Shown here one piece after another: positions 36,753 to 45,948 of a stretch of 64,000 bases of DNA. Location of the stretch: contig NZ_BJNE01000001.1 in assembly GCF_006539525.1 (NCBI RefSeq), positions 310,001 to 374,000 of the forward strand. Reading direction: 5' to 3'. The position numbers were made by a program, and so were the translations under genes. The stretch is from Glutamicibacter nicotianae (GTDB lineage: Bacteria > Actinomycetota > Actinomycetes > Actinomycetales > Micrococcaceae). The notes beneath the pieces were generated by a model, which worked only from the letters and a program-made list of their open reading frames with translations, was not told where the DNA came from and did no database searches. How positions within the stretch are numbered: position 1 is the stretch's first letter; each line of letters starts with the position of its first letter.

Positions 36753-37706
36753 CTAGGGTGTGAGGACAAAGTCCCAAGGATCGGAATTCACCTGGGATAC
36801 CTCGATTTCCACCGCATGTCCCAGATCGTTCAGCACATTGCCCAAGGCGCGGGCACCGGCCGAGAGCCAGACCCATTCCGAAGCGAAGTGGGAAACGTCG
36901 ATCAGGTAAGGGAAGCCGCCATTGGCAGCTTCGCGCGCTTCGCTTGCCGGGTGATGGCGCAGGTCGGCGGTTACGTACACATCGGCCTGGTGCGAGCGCA
37001 CCGCACCGAACAGGGAATCGCCGGCGCCGCCGCACAGGGCAACCTTCCGGATGATTCCGCTGCGGTCTCCGGCGACGCGCACTCCGCCGGCGACGGCCGG
37101 CAGCACGGTGTAGACGCGTTCCGCGAAATCTTCGAGCTTCATCGGCTTCTCCAAGAAGCCCACCCGGCCCAGTCCTTCCTCCGGCAGCCCGTCCTTGGAC
37201 TCCACCAACGGCACGCAGTCCCTGAGCCCGAAGGCATCGGCCAGCGCGTCGTTGACGCCCCCGATGGCGCTGTCGGCATTGGTGTGCGCGGTCAGCAATG
37301 CGGTACCGGATTCAATCAGGCGGTGAATGGCCTCACCCTTGAACGTCGTGCCGGCAACCTGGGTGACTCCGCGCAACAGCAGCGGGTGGTGAGTGATCAG
37401 CAGATCGGCCCCACGCTCGATTGCATCCTCGATCACCTCCAGCGTTGGATCAACAGCCATCACGATCTTGGAAATCTGCTGGCCGGTTCGCCCGGTAACC
37501 AGCCCAACGGCATCCCAATCCTCGGCCAATGACTTTGGCCAAAGCTCCTCGGCGGCTTCAAGGACGTTACCCAGGGTGGTCTGCGCAGCCGAGGTGTCTT
37601 CCACCGGCTGCTCTGGCTCTTCTTCGGAAACGGGCTTGAGCGTCGAGGCCTCCGGGGAAACGTTGCCCTTCCCCAGGTCTTGCGAGTTATTTGCCTTGCT
37701 CTGCAT
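36753..37706 (-). CDS. NIF3/YbgI-like dinuclear metal protein
   Basis: 317 residues from ATG 37706; an earlier in-frame start at 37751 would add 15 residues. After an acidic leader of about 40 residues unlike the family, the NIF3 core starts at LGNVLEAAEELWP. Metal ligands appear in ADLLITHHPLLLRG and TAHTNAD, with the late His/Glu in LIDVSHFASEW. NIF3 proteins are universal toroidal metalloproteins with suggested roles as GTP cyclohydrolase-like or phosphatase-like enzymes; the activity is not established. Divergent from msrA by 39 bases. Confidence 0.9.
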   Translation of the reverse strand: MQSKANNSQDLGKGNVSPEASTLKPVSEEEPEQPVEDTSAAQTTLGNVLEAAEELWPKSLAEDWDAVGLVTGRTGQQISKIVMAVDPTLEVIEDAIERGADLLITHHPLLLRGVTQVAGTTFKGEAIHRLIESGTALLTAHTNADSAIGGVNDALADAFGLRDCVPLVESKDGLPEEGLGRVGFLEKPMKLEDFAERVYTVLPAVAGGVRVAGDRSGIIRKVALCGGAGDSLFGAVRSHQADVYVTADLRHHPASEAREAANGGFPYLIDVSHFASEWVWLSAGARALGNVLNDLGHAVEIEVSQVNSDPWDFVLTP

Positions 37707-37745
37707 ACCAACCAGACTACGCCGTGCCAATGAGGATGGAACAGA

Positions 37746-38366
37746 ATGCAACGCCGCAACGTTATGAACTGTGTGAGTATTCTCAGCCTTCAGTCACCTC
37801 ATCAATTCACCCCGACCCTGGATGTCCAGGACACCAAGTTGAGCACCTTCGTACTCGCTGGCGGTTGCTTCTGGTGCTTGGATGCCGTGTACCAGCGAAC
37901 GCGCGGCGTCTACGCGGTAATTTCCGGATATATCGGCGGCCACACCAAGGATCCGAACTACCGCGAAGTCTGCAGCGGCACCACCGGGCATGCCGAAGGT
38001 GTCGCGGTGATCTTCGATCCGCAAGTGGTTCCGGCCGACGTCATCCTGGACATGTTCTTCACCGTGCACGACCCGACCACGCTGAACCGCCAGGGCTACG
38101 ATGTGGGAACCCAGTACCGCTCGGCGATGTTCCCGCTCGACGATGCACAGCGCGAGCTTTTCAAGGCCGCCATCGACAAGTTCTCGCGTGTATACCCCAA
38201 TCCGATCGTCACCACGCTGGAAGAGTCGAAAGATTTCTATCCTGCCGAGCAAATTCACCAGGATTATTACTCCGAAAACCAAGAAGTCGGATATTGCCGG
38301 GTGATTATCGATCCAAAGCTCGCAAAAGTCAGGAAATATTACGCTCAATGGCTAAACGAAGCCTAG
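37746..38366 (+). CDS. msrA: Peptide methionine sulfoxide reductase A
   Basis: 206 residues from ATG 37746 with GAGGA upstream; later in-frame ATG 37764 is possible. It reduces S-methionine sulfoxide in proteins. The active-site motif GGCFWCLDAVYQ gives the catalytic Cys near residue 41; a further conserved block is GYIGGHTKDPNYREVCSGTTGHAEGV. The final segment lacks the resolving-Cys tail of the longer forms, though a Cys occurs in VGYCRVII. Divergent from the NIF3 gene. Confidence 0.93.
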   Translation: MQRRNVMNCVSILSLQSPHQFTPTLDVQDTKLSTFVLAGGCFWCLDAVYQRTRGVYAVISGYIGGHTKDPNYREVCSGTTGHAEGVAVIFDPQVVPADVILDMFFTVHDPTTLNRQGYDVGTQYRSAMFPLDDAQRELFKAAIDKFSRVYPNPIVTTLEESKDFYPAEQIHQDYYSENQEVGYCRVIIDPKLAKVRKYYAQWLNEA

Positions 38367-38494
38367 TCGCGCTTTAGGCCTATTAGGGTTAGTTGTGAAC
38401 CCGATGGGTGTCCGGCGGTTACGCCAGATTCCAGCAGTTATTTCGCCGCAACTATCTGCGGCTGCATAAAGTACACGTAAGGATTGCATACAAG

Positions 38495-39430
38495 ATGGGC
38501 AAGATCTACAACAACGTCACCGAAGTCGTCGGCAACACTCCGCTGGTGAACCTGAATCGCGTCGGCGAGGGCCTGCCAGGCAACATTGCCGTGAAGCTGG
38601 AATTCTACAACCCGGCCAACTCCGTCAAGGACCGCATCGGCGTGGCCATCGTTGATGCAGCCGAGGCATCGGGCGCGTTGAAGCCAGGTGGCACCATTGT
38701 CGAGGGCACGTCCGGCAACACCGGCATCGCGCTGGCCATGGTTGGCGCGGCTCGCGGCTACAAGGTCGTGTTGACCATGCCTGAGACCATGTCCACCGAG
38801 CGCCGCGTCATGCTGCGCGCTTTCGGTGCCGAGATCGTGCTGACTCCGGGCGCCGATGGCATGCGCGGCGCCGTGGAGAAGGCCAAGGAGATCGTTGCGA
38901 CCTCCGATAACGCCATCTGGGCGCAGCAGTTCGCCAACACCGCGAACCCGCAGGTACACGCAGACACTACCGGTCCGGAAATCTGGGCCGATACCGAAGG
39001 CAAGGTCGATATCCTGGTTGCCGGCATCGGTACCGGTGGAACGATCACCGGCGCAGGCCGCTACCTGAAGGAAAAGAATCCGAACCTGAAGATCGTGGCA
39101 GTGGAGCCGAAGGATTCCCCAATCCTCAATGGCGGAAAGCCGGGCCCGCACAAGATCCAGGGCTTGGGCGCGAACTTCATCCCAGAGGTGCTCGATACCG
39201 AACTGTACGACGAAGTCCTGGATGCCAGCATCGAGGATTCGGTGTCGACCGCTCGCGCGCTGGGCGTCAAGGAAGGCATCCTCGGCGGCATCTCCGCTGG
39301 TGCAGCCGTATGGGGCGCCGTGCAGGTCGCCGCACGCGAGGAAAATGCAGGCAAGCAGATCGTTGCGATCATCCCCGACTTCGGTGAGCGCTACATCTCC
39401 ACGCTGCTCTTCGATGACATCCGCGGCTAA
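38495..39430 (+). CDS. cysK: Cysteine synthase A (O-acetylserine sulfhydrylase)
   Basis: 311 residues from ATG 38495; AAGGA lies about 11 bases upstream. A PLP enzyme that makes cysteine from O-acetylserine and sulfide. The PLP Lys lies in NSVKDRIG, the substrate loop is [12 protein letters not shown], and the glycine loop for phosphate is [10 protein letters not shown]. Upstream of cysE in the same direction, with a structured spacer of 142 bases. CysK and CysE form the cysteine synthase complex. Confidence 0.96.
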   Translation: MGKIYNNVTEVVGNTPLVNLNRVGEGLPGNIAVKLEFYNPANSVKDRIGVAIVDAAEASGALKPGGTIVEGTSGNTGIALAMVGAARGYKVVLTMPETMSTERRVMLRAFGAEIVLTPGADGMRGAVEKAKEIVATSDNAIWAQQFANTANPQVHADTTGPEIWADTEGKVDILVAGIGTGGTITGAGRYLKEKNPNLKIVAVEPKDSPILNGGKPGPHKIQGLGANFIPEVLDTELYDEVLDASIEDSVSTARALGVKEGILGGISAGAAVWGAVQVAAREENAGKQIVAIIPDFGERYISTLLFDDIRG

Positions 39431-39451
39431 GCAGATTTGCAGAAGCAGAAT

Positions 39452-39515
39452 AAATCGGCGTGAGCCACCGTTGGGTCTATAGAGAGACCTTTATCGGTGC
39501 AGCTCGCGCCGATTT
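39452..39515 (+). promoter_or_regulatory. Long three-part hairpin between cysK and cysE
   Basis: A perfect 14-base-pair outer stem (AAATCGGCGTGAGC with its complement, one G-T pair) encloses CACCG/CGGTG and GGTCT/AGACC helices, so about 64 bases fold into one rod. T content after it is low, so it is not an ordinary terminator. It may set relative expression of cysK and cysE by processing, mRNA stability or attenuation. No known riboswitch consensus matches by eye. Confidence 0.55.
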
Positions 39516-39572
39516 GCTGTGTGACATCTGCGGATTGTCCCGCAGCGAACCGCAACCACTAAGGTAGTATTC

Positions 39573-40157
39573 ATGAGTTTTATCTCCCGCCTGCGTGAGG
39601 ATTTGGCTAACGCACGCCAGCACGATCCGGCAGCGCGAAGCGATCCCGAAAACTTCTTCGTGTATTCCGGGCTGCACGCCATCTGGATGCACCGGCTGGC
39701 CCACAAGATGTGGCAGAACCCGGCACTGAAATGGCCAGCCCGTTTGCTATCCCAGGCGAACCGCGCACTGACCGGCATCGAGATCCATCCCGGCGCGACC
39801 ATCGGCCGCCGCTTCTTCATCGACCACGGCATGGGAATCGTCATCGGCGAGACCGCCGAAATCGGCGACGACGTGATGCTGTACCACGGGGTGACCCTCG
39901 GCGGCCGGTCGCTGGCCAAGGTCAAGCGCCACCCGACCATCGGGGACCGCGTGGTCATCGGCGCGGGGGCCAAGGTCCTGGGGCCGATCGTGATCGGCGC
40001 CGACTCGGCGATCGGCGCGAACGCCGTTGTCGTCAAGGATGCCCCGGCAGGATCGATCGTCACCGGAATCCCTGCGCAGAACCGTCCGCGCCGGCCCGAC
40101 GAGCACAAGCCAGCGGTGGACCCTGCCGAGTACATCGATCCGGCCATGTGGATCTAG
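39573..40157 (+). CDS. cysE: Serine O-acetyltransferase
   Basis: 194 residues, the short form of CysE. It makes O-acetylserine from serine and acetyl-CoA. An N-terminal helical part is followed by the hexapeptide-repeat beta helix: [43 protein letters not shown]; catalytic His lies in DHGMG, and the second His in LYHGV. The C-terminus ends in DPAMWI; the final Ile is the residue that inserts into the CysK active site in the synthase complex, so the complex is expected here. Confidence 0.95.
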   Translation: MSFISRLREDLANARQHDPAARSDPENFFVYSGLHAIWMHRLAHKMWQNPALKWPARLLSQANRALTGIEIHPGATIGRRFFIDHGMGIVIGETAEIGDDVMLYHGVTLGGRSLAKVKRHPTIGDRVVIGAGAKVLGPIVIGADSAIGANAVVVKDAPAGSIVTGIPAQNRPRRPDEHKPAVDPAEYIDPAMWI

Positions 40158-40184
40158 CGTTCTTCTTCCACCAGCAGGCAGAGC

Positions 40185-40233
40185 AAACCCGCCCAGCGTC
40201 CGAACCGTTCAGGTTCGACCGCTGGGCGGGTTT
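40185..40233 (+). terminator. Terminator of cysE
   Basis: A strong stem (AAACCCGCCCAGCG with its complement) and a T-run, 27 bases after the cysE stop. Confidence 0.85.
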
Positions 40234-40261
40234 CTTCTTGGTCCGGCTTGCTTGCCGGCAG

Positions 40262-40312
40262 AACAAAGCATCGATGCCCGGTACCTGCGAGTCTGGTACC
40301 GGGCATCGATGC
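40262..40312 (-). terminator. Terminator of the dicarboxylate symporter
   Basis: A perfect 18-base inverted repeat (GCATCGATGCCCGGTACC) separated by nine bases. On the minus strand it runs into TTTGTT, which suits the leftward transporter gene. Confidence 0.75.
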
Positions 40313-40334
40313 TCATGCTTGCGTGGCAAGCGGG

Positions 40335-41615
40335 TTAGGCCAGCTTGTGGTCTTCCGATTCGGTGCCATCTGCCAGTTCAACGATTTCGTCCTCGGGATC
40401 CTGCGGCTGGGTGCCGAGCTTGCCTCGGGTCAGCTTGTGCATGATCATGGCCAGCGCTCCGTCACCGGTCACGTTGGTTGCGGTGCCGAAGCTATCCAGT
40501 GCAATGTAGGCCGCGAACATCAGGCCGACCTCGACCTCGCCGAAGCCGAGCATCTGGGAGAGCAAGCCAGCAGCGGCCGCAATAGCGCCGCCGGGCACGC
40601 CCGGGGCGGCGATCATCATGACGCCCAGCATCAGGATGAACGGCAAGTACGCGCCGAAGGACACGTCGCCGCCGGTCAGCAGGAGCACGGCGATGGAGAA
40701 GCAGGTGATCTTGACCATCGAGCCGGACAGGTGGATCGTGGCGCACAGCGGGATCACGAAGCCTGCCACCGCGTCGGCCACGCCATTCTTCTTGGCCGAT
40801 TCCAAAGTCACCGGAATGGTTGCGGCCGACGACGAGGTGCCCAATGCGGTGAAGTACGCATTGCGCATGCCCCACAGGGCGGCCAGCGGGTTGCGCTTGT
40901 TCATCGCGCCAGCGATCGTGTACTGCACCAGCAGGACCACCAGGGTGAGCACGAAGGAAATCACTGCAACGAAGAGGAACTTCTGCACCACGATAACGGC
41001 GTCACCGGCGGCGGACAGGTCCAGGAAGATGCCGAAGATGAACAGCGGCAGCGCCGGAACGACCACGCGGCGGATGACCATTTCGATGATGCTGCGGAAT
41101 TCCACCGCACCACGGAAGAGCACGGTGGAACGGAAGGCAGTCAGCCCCAGGCCCAGCATGAACGCCAGCACCAGTGCGGTCATCACACCCATCAGCGGAG
41201 TCAGCACGATTTCAGTTGCGGAATCCCCTGCCTCGCCGACCAGGGAGACGTACGGTTCGAAACCGGATCCTTCGCCCGCGCCAACTTCTTCGACACCGCC
41301 GCCGGACAGCGACTTGGTGAACAGCCAGCGGCTGACGAAGTAGGCAAGCAGGCCGGCCGCCAAGGTCGAGGCGTACGCAATGACTGCGGTGATGCCCAAC
41401 CACTTGCCGGCACCCTTGCCAAGCTCAGCGATAGCCGGTGCGACCAAGCCGAAGATGATCAAAGGCACGATGAAGCCAAGGAATCCGGAGAAGATCGAGT
41501 TGTAGGTCAGGAATACGCTTCCCAACCAGACCGGCATGACCGGGCCAAGCAGGATGCCCAGCACGATGGCAACGAGCACCCAGCCAAGCAGTGGGATAGA
41601 TTTCAGCAGCTTCAT
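40335..41615 (-). CDS. Dicarboxylate/amino acid:cation symporter (DAACS family)
   Basis: 426 residues with eight membrane helices and two re-entrant loops. The loop HP1 serine-rich motif GTSSSAATIPVTL and the TM7 region motif CATIHLSGSMVK fit GltP/DctA-like Na+ or H+ symporters for glutamate, aspartate or C4-dicarboxylates. The HP2 motif GVPGGAIAAAAGL and the last helix motif DSFGTATNVTGDGA are intact. Substrate is not resolved by sequence reading. Monocistronic, with a terminator past its stop and about 300 bases of promoter-side DNA upstream. Confidence 0.9.
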   Translation of the reverse strand: MKLLKSIPLLGWVLVAIVLGILLGPVMPVWLGSVFLTYNSIFSGFLGFIVPLIIFGLVAPAIAELGKGAGKWLGITAVIAYASTLAAGLLAYFVSRWLFTKSLSGGGVEEVGAGEGSGFEPYVSLVGEAGDSATEIVLTPLMGVMTALVLAFMLGLGLTAFRSTVLFRGAVEFRSIIEMVIRRVVVPALPLFIFGIFLDLSAAGDAVIVVQKFLFVAVISFVLTLVVLLVQYTIAGAMNKRNPLAALWGMRNAYFTALGTSSSAATIPVTLESAKKNGVADAVAGFVIPLCATIHLSGSMVKITCFSIAVLLLTGGDVSFGAYLPFILMLGVMMIAAPGVPGGAIAAAAGLLSQMLGFGEVEVGLMFAAYIALDSFGTATNVTGDGALAMIMHKLTRGKLGTQPQDPEDEIVELADGTESEDHKLA

Positions 41616-41911
41616 GAAAGTCCTTATAAACGGTTAGGGATCGGAGCGCCCTGCGCGACGGCCACAGGTGTGTCGTGGCGCACGCCTCAATCATGATAGA
41701 CGTAATTTCCATTACACCGAAATCCTGTGATTGGCTTAAGTGTTACGGAAATTCGCGCTTCTGCCGAATAATTCCCGCCTGAAATCGCAACGACTCCCAT
41801 TGAATTCGATTGCTGGGGTATCGACCGTTCCCCAGATGAATATTCAGCGATTCAGCGGCTGAGGGCGTCTGGCCACAATTAAGCGGCACGGTGCTGGTGT
41901 GACGCCGTGGA

Positions 41912-42466
41912 CTACTCGAAGCTTGCTTCAACCACGCCTTGTTCATGGCCCTGCCCGACAACCTGGTTTTGCACCCGCAGGTTCAGCACGGTCCCGTCTT
42001 CGGCATTTTCATAGCTCACGAACACCGACCCTGCTCCGGCATCGTTGCTGGTTTGCGACCAATTCGGTCCACCTGCCGCCGAATGCCCGGTCAGGGACGC
42101 GACCACTTGGGCGGTGGCCAACTGCTTCATTTGAGCTTCATTCCCGTTGCCCCAGGCAACGACCAGCGCGTCAGCATACTCGGTGGCGTTTGACGGCAGC
42201 TTGCCCAGCTCCTGTCCCCCGATCGTTTCCGTTTGCTCCGATTCCTCATCGGCCGACGTGCTTGAAGCTGCAGGCTCTGTCGGCTCGGACGAGGATTCGG
42301 TCGGGGATGCGGTTGCGGAGGCGGATTGCGTCGGGCTGGCTCCAGGATCCGTGGACGCTTCGCTTGGTGCGCCGCCGGAGGTGCTGCCGCACCCGGCGAG
42401 CGCGAGGCAGCCGGCCAGTGCTGCCGCCGAGCTGAGCTTGAGTAGTTTCCGAGGTGCATCCGGCAT
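41912..42466 (-). CDS. Putative lipoprotein with Ser/Thr/Pro-rich linker
   Basis: 184 residues. Signal peptide with lipobox LALAGC (Cys about 26), then about 50 residues of Ser, Thr, Pro and Glu forming an extended stalk, then a domain of about 95 residues that shows NWSQTSND and VSYENAEDGTVLNLRVQNQ. The domain has no motif I can name. Likely membrane-anchored, outside the cell. It lies between the symporter and a UvrA-like gene pointing the other way. Confidence 0.75.
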   Translation of the reverse strand: MPDAPRKLLKLSSAAALAGCLALAGCGSTSGGAPSEASTDPGASPTQSASATASPTESSSEPTEPAASSTSADEESEQTETIGGQELGKLPSNATEYADALVVAWGNGNEAQMKQLATAQVVASLTGHSAAGGPNWSQTSNDAGAGSVFVSYENAEDGTVLNLRVQNQVVGQGHEQGVVEASFE

Positions 42467-42597
42467 GGCATTCTCCGCTCTCGACGAGGAATCGACGATT
42501 CCCTGGTAATTCGATCCTCCACCGTAGGGGGCGGCAATTGCAAGCAGGCAAGCCCGGACGAGGTGCTGGCGGGTCCAATAGTCAGTAGGCTTGGGTC

Positions 42598-44859
42598 ATG
42601 AGCCAGCACCCTGCCGATAGCCATGACACGATCCGAGTACGCCAAGCACGGGAAAACAACCTGCGGGGCGTCGACGTCGATATTCCCAAACGCCGCATCA
42701 CCGCCTTTACCGGCGTATCGGGATCAGGCAAGTCCTCGCTGGTGTTCGGCACGATTGCCGCCGAGTCCCAGCGGCTGATCAACGAAACGTACACGACCTT
42801 CATCCAGAGCTTCATGCCATCGATGCCCCGGCCTGATGTGGAGGTGCTGGAGAATCTGTCCACGGCCATCGTGGTCGACCAGGAACGCATGGGCGCGAAT
42901 TCGCGTTCTACGGTGGGCACGGCTACCGATGCCTATTCGCTTTTGCGCGTGCTGTATTCGCGGTACTCCACCCCGAGCGCCGGCGGCGCGGGCGCGTATT
43001 CGTTTAATCTCGGCCAGGGCGCATGCCCGGTATGCGAGGGTTTCGGCACCGAGGCGAGCATCGACCTTGATGAACTGCTGGATTGGGACAAGACCCTGAA
43101 CGAGGGAGCCATCAAGGCGCCCAACTTCGCCCCGGGCGCCTGGCTGTGGCAGACGCTGACCGCCGGCACGCAGCCGGACCTGGACGTGAAGCTCAGGGAC
43201 ATGCCCAAGGCCATGCTGGACCGCATGCTCTATGAGGAAGCGGGCAAGGTCAAGCTCAACGGCGCGAACATGAGCTACTCCGGGTTGATCACGCGCATCA
43301 AGTCCAATTACATCCATTCAGGCAGGGAAATCAAGCAAGCCCATATCCGCGAGTGGATCGAGCGGATCTCCACGACCGCCCCATGCTCCGCCTGCGACGG
43401 TTCCCGGCTGGGACCGGCGGCCCGCGCGTCGAAGATCAATTCCCTGGGGATCGCGGACATGACCGCAATGCAGGTGTCCGAGCTGCTCGACGCGCTGGAT
43501 CAGATCCAGATCGCGGATGCGGCACCGCTGATCACCAATTTGAAGGCCGTGCTCGAATCCATGGTGGATCTGGGGTTGGGCTACCTTTCGCTGGACCGCC
43601 CGGCTGGCACCCTCTCCGGCGGCGAAGCCCAGCGCGTGAAGATGATCCGGCATCTTGGATCAGCGCTCAGCGATGTCACCTACGTCTTCGACGAGCCCAC
43701 CGTGGGGTTGCATCCCCATGACATCCAGCGGATGAACGGGTTGCTGGCCGGCCTGCGCGACAAGGGCAATACCGTGCTGGTAGTGGAGCACAAGCCGGAG
43801 GTCATCGGCATCGCCGACCACGTCATCGATCTGGGCCCCGGTGCCGGCACCCATGGCGGCACCATTTGCTACAGCGGGGCCGTCGATGGCCTGCTCGCCA
43901 GCGATACGCTCACCGGGAAGCATTTCACGACGCGTGCCGCCCTCAATACCACCCCACGCAAGGCCACTGGTGCGATGGAAGTGCGTGGCGCCTCCCTGCA
44001 CAACCTGAAGAATCTTTCCGTGGATATTCCCACCGGCGTGATGTGCGCGATCACCGGCGTTGCGGGTTCGGGCAAGTCCACGCTGATCCACTCGACGATC
44101 GCCAAGCGCGAGGATGTTGCCGTTGTGGACCAAACGGCGATCCGCGGATCGCGGCGTTCGAACCCGGCCACCTATACCGGGATCATGGATCCGATCCGTG
44201 CCGCATTTGCGAAGGCCAACGGTGTGAAGCCTGCCCTGTTCAGCGCCAATTCGGCTGGCGCCTGCCCTGCTTGCAGCGGCGTCGGGTTCACCTACACGGA
44301 TTTGGCGTCCATGGCCGGAGTCGCCCTGCCGTGCGAACAGTGCCGCGGCAAGCGGTATACAGCTGAAGTGCTGGAATACACCTTGGACGGCTTGAACATC
44401 GCCGACGTCTTGGACTTGAGCATGGAAGAAGCCTTGGAGCAGCTGAAGGTGCCCAAGGCCAAGGCCATGCTGGAACGGCTGAACCAGGTGGGCCTGGGCT
44501 ACCTGAAACTGGGCCAGCGGCTGAATACGCTCTCCGGCGGCGAACGGCAGCGCATCAAGCTGGCCATCAACCTGGGCCAGGGCGCCGGCACCTACATCCT
44601 GGATGAGCCAACCACCGGGTTGCATATTGCCGACGTGCAGAACCTGCTGCGGCTGCTCGACGAGATGGTCGACGAAGGCAATACCGTCATTGTCATCGAG
44701 CATCACCTGGCAGTCGTCGCGCACAGCGACTGGGTCATCGACCTGGGCCCGGGGGCAGGCCACGAAGGCGGAAGCATCGTCTTCGAAGGGACCCCTGCGG
44801 ATCTTGCCGCCTCGGGCACGCTGACCGGCGAACACCTCGCCGCCTACGTCAAGGGATAG
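42598..44859 (+). CDS. UvrA-like ABC ATPase (short form)
   Basis: 753 residues, about 200 shorter than UvrA (about 950). It has two ABC domains with Walker A GVSGSGKSS and GVAGSGKST, signatures LSGGEAQRVK and LSGGERQRIK, and Walker B VFDEPTVGLH and ILDEPTTGLH. Zinc-type pairs are CPVCEGFG and CSACDGS in the first half and CPACSGVG and CEQCRG in the second. Its missing length lies in the insertion/UvrB-binding region, as in the UvrA2/DrrC-like class linked to drug export or tolerance rather than to repair. The gene with a GNAT gene two bases behind it supports a joint operon. Confidence 0.9.
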   Translation: MSQHPADSHDTIRVRQARENNLRGVDVDIPKRRITAFTGVSGSGKSSLVFGTIAAESQRLINETYTTFIQSFMPSMPRPDVEVLENLSTAIVVDQERMGANSRSTVGTATDAYSLLRVLYSRYSTPSAGGAGAYSFNLGQGACPVCEGFGTEASIDLDELLDWDKTLNEGAIKAPNFAPGAWLWQTLTAGTQPDLDVKLRDMPKAMLDRMLYEEAGKVKLNGANMSYSGLITRIKSNYIHSGREIKQAHIREWIERISTTAPCSACDGSRLGPAARASKINSLGIADMTAMQVSELLDALDQIQIADAAPLITNLKAVLESMVDLGLGYLSLDRPAGTLSGGEAQRVKMIRHLGSALSDVTYVFDEPTVGLHPHDIQRMNGLLAGLRDKGNTVLVVEHKPEVIGIADHVIDLGPGAGTHGGTICYSGAVDGLLASDTLTGKHFTTRAALNTTPRKATGAMEVRGASLHNLKNLSVDIPTGVMCAITGVAGSGKSTLIHSTIAKREDVAVVDQTAIRGSRRSNPATYTGIMDPIRAAFAKANGVKPALFSANSAGACPACSGVGFTYTDLASMAGVALPCEQCRGKRYTAEVLEYTLDGLNIADVLDLSMEEALEQLKVPKAKAMLERLNQVGLGYLKLGQRLNTLSGGERQRIKLAINLGQGAGTYILDEPTTGLHIADVQNLLRLLDEMVDEGNTVIVIEHHLAVVAHSDWVIDLGPGAGHEGGSIVFEGTPADLAASGTLTGEHLAAYVKG

Positions 44860-44861
44860 GC

Positions 44862-45362
44862 ATGGCGCAGAAACTCAGGAAACCTCTGCCGGCCGACGCG
44901 CAGGAGCTGGCCCGGCTGCATGTCGAGTGCTGGAAGGAAACCTACACGCATCTGCTGCCCGAAGGCTTCTTCGACTCCGCGCACGATGAGCAGCGCCTGG
45001 CCATGTGGACCAGGGTGCTGGATGATCCGAAACCGCTGTTCCGGATCTGCGTGGCGGAGAACGAGGACGGGAAGCTTGTCGGCTTCGCACTTTCGGCTCC
45101 GCCCACGGGAAATACCGAGGGCCTGCGCGAAGACGTGGCTCGGCAGCTGTACAACCTGTATGTGCTGCAGGCCTTCCATTCGGACGGCACCGGGCAGGCG
45201 CTGCTGGATGCAGTGCTGGGCGACGAGCCGGCCGTGCTTTGGGTGGCTGCCCAGAATCCGCGGGCCATCAGGTTCTATGAACGCAACGGCTTCGACTTCG
45301 ACGGTGTCACCGAGGTTGACCCGGCCGCCCCGGAAATCACCGACGCGAGGATGCTGCGGTAG
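44862..45362 (+). CDS. GNAT family N-acetyltransferase
   Basis: 166 residues. The GNAT fold shows: ELARLHVECWKETYTHLLPEGFF at the N-terminus (a common actinobacterial GNAT pattern), ICVAENEDGKLVGFA as the central strands, LYNLYVLQAFHSDGTGQALLDAVLG as the acetyl-CoA loop, and WVAAQNPRAIRFYERNGFDFDG at the end. The start lies two bases past the UvrA-like stop. Substrate unknown; drug or small-molecule acetylation would fit its neighbour, by inference. Stop codon is directly next to the stop of the converging gene at 45363. Confidence 0.88.
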   Translation: MAQKLRKPLPADAQELARLHVECWKETYTHLLPEGFFDSAHDEQRLAMWTRVLDDPKPLFRICVAENEDGKLVGFALSAPPTGNTEGLREDVARQLYNLYVLQAFHSDGTGQALLDAVLGDEPAVLWVAAQNPRAIRFYERNGFDFDGVTEVDPAAPEITDARMLR

Positions 45363-45896
45363 CTAGCCGTCGGCAAGAATCCTCAGGATGTCCGGGTCCG
45401 TTGGGGTGCCCAGTTTCGCATCGATTTTCGAGACCAACTGCGCTTGGCGACGCAGCGAGTCGAATTCGGCATGCGAATCGGCGTCCTTCCGAATTCCTGT
45501 GGAGTCTCGCGCACGGAATTTATCCAGTGCCAGCTGCTTTACCGCATCACGGATCAGGGCCAAGTCCTCGGGCTGCACCGTCCAGCTTTCCTTGTGCTCG
45601 CGCATCCAGGATCTGCGCTGCGCGTCGTCCAGGCCTTCGGGCGGCTGGCCTGCGCCCTGCAGATGCTCGAGCATCGACGTGCCGACGTTCTGCTCGGCGA
45701 TGTCCTGGGACAAGCACCGGTCAATGGCGTATTGGACGCGAAGCCACCATTGACCGGCGGTATCCACTTTCGAGCGCAGCCGCAACGTTCGCATGGCCAG
45801 GACTACGCCTGCGCCCGCGATGAGTACAGTTAGCAGCGGGACGAGCGCGAGCACGATTCCCAGCCCAGTGCCCCAGCCGCCACCATATCCGTTCAT
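45363..45896 (-). CDS. Hypothetical membrane protein
   Basis: 177 residues. One membrane helix at about 10-32 (GIVLALVPLLTVLIAGAGVVLA), then a charged, helical cytoplasmic part with Trp-rich basic segments (VDTAGQWWLRVQYAIDRCL). It resembles other actinobacterial single-pass proteins of unknown function; no domain is recognised. Its stop abuts the GNAT stop. Confidence 0.7.
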   Translation of the reverse strand: MNGYGGGWGTGLGIVLALVPLLTVLIAGAGVVLAMRTLRLRSKVDTAGQWWLRVQYAIDRCLSQDIAEQNVGTSMLEHLQGAGQPPEGLDDAQRRSWMREHKESWTVQPEDLALIRDAVKQLALDKFRARDSTGIRKDADSHAEFDSLRRQAQLVSKIDAKLGTPTDPDILRILADG

Positions 45897-45948
45897 GCTC
45901 CGATCCTAGATTGGGCTTCGGACCGGAGCAATCGCCAGGTGGCCGAGG

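Noticed and set aside
39431-39572. SAM, T-box or other known riboswitch before cysE
   Set aside because: The gap folds into a simple rod; I cannot find the conserved core of a SAM riboswitch or the specifier and T-box sequence.
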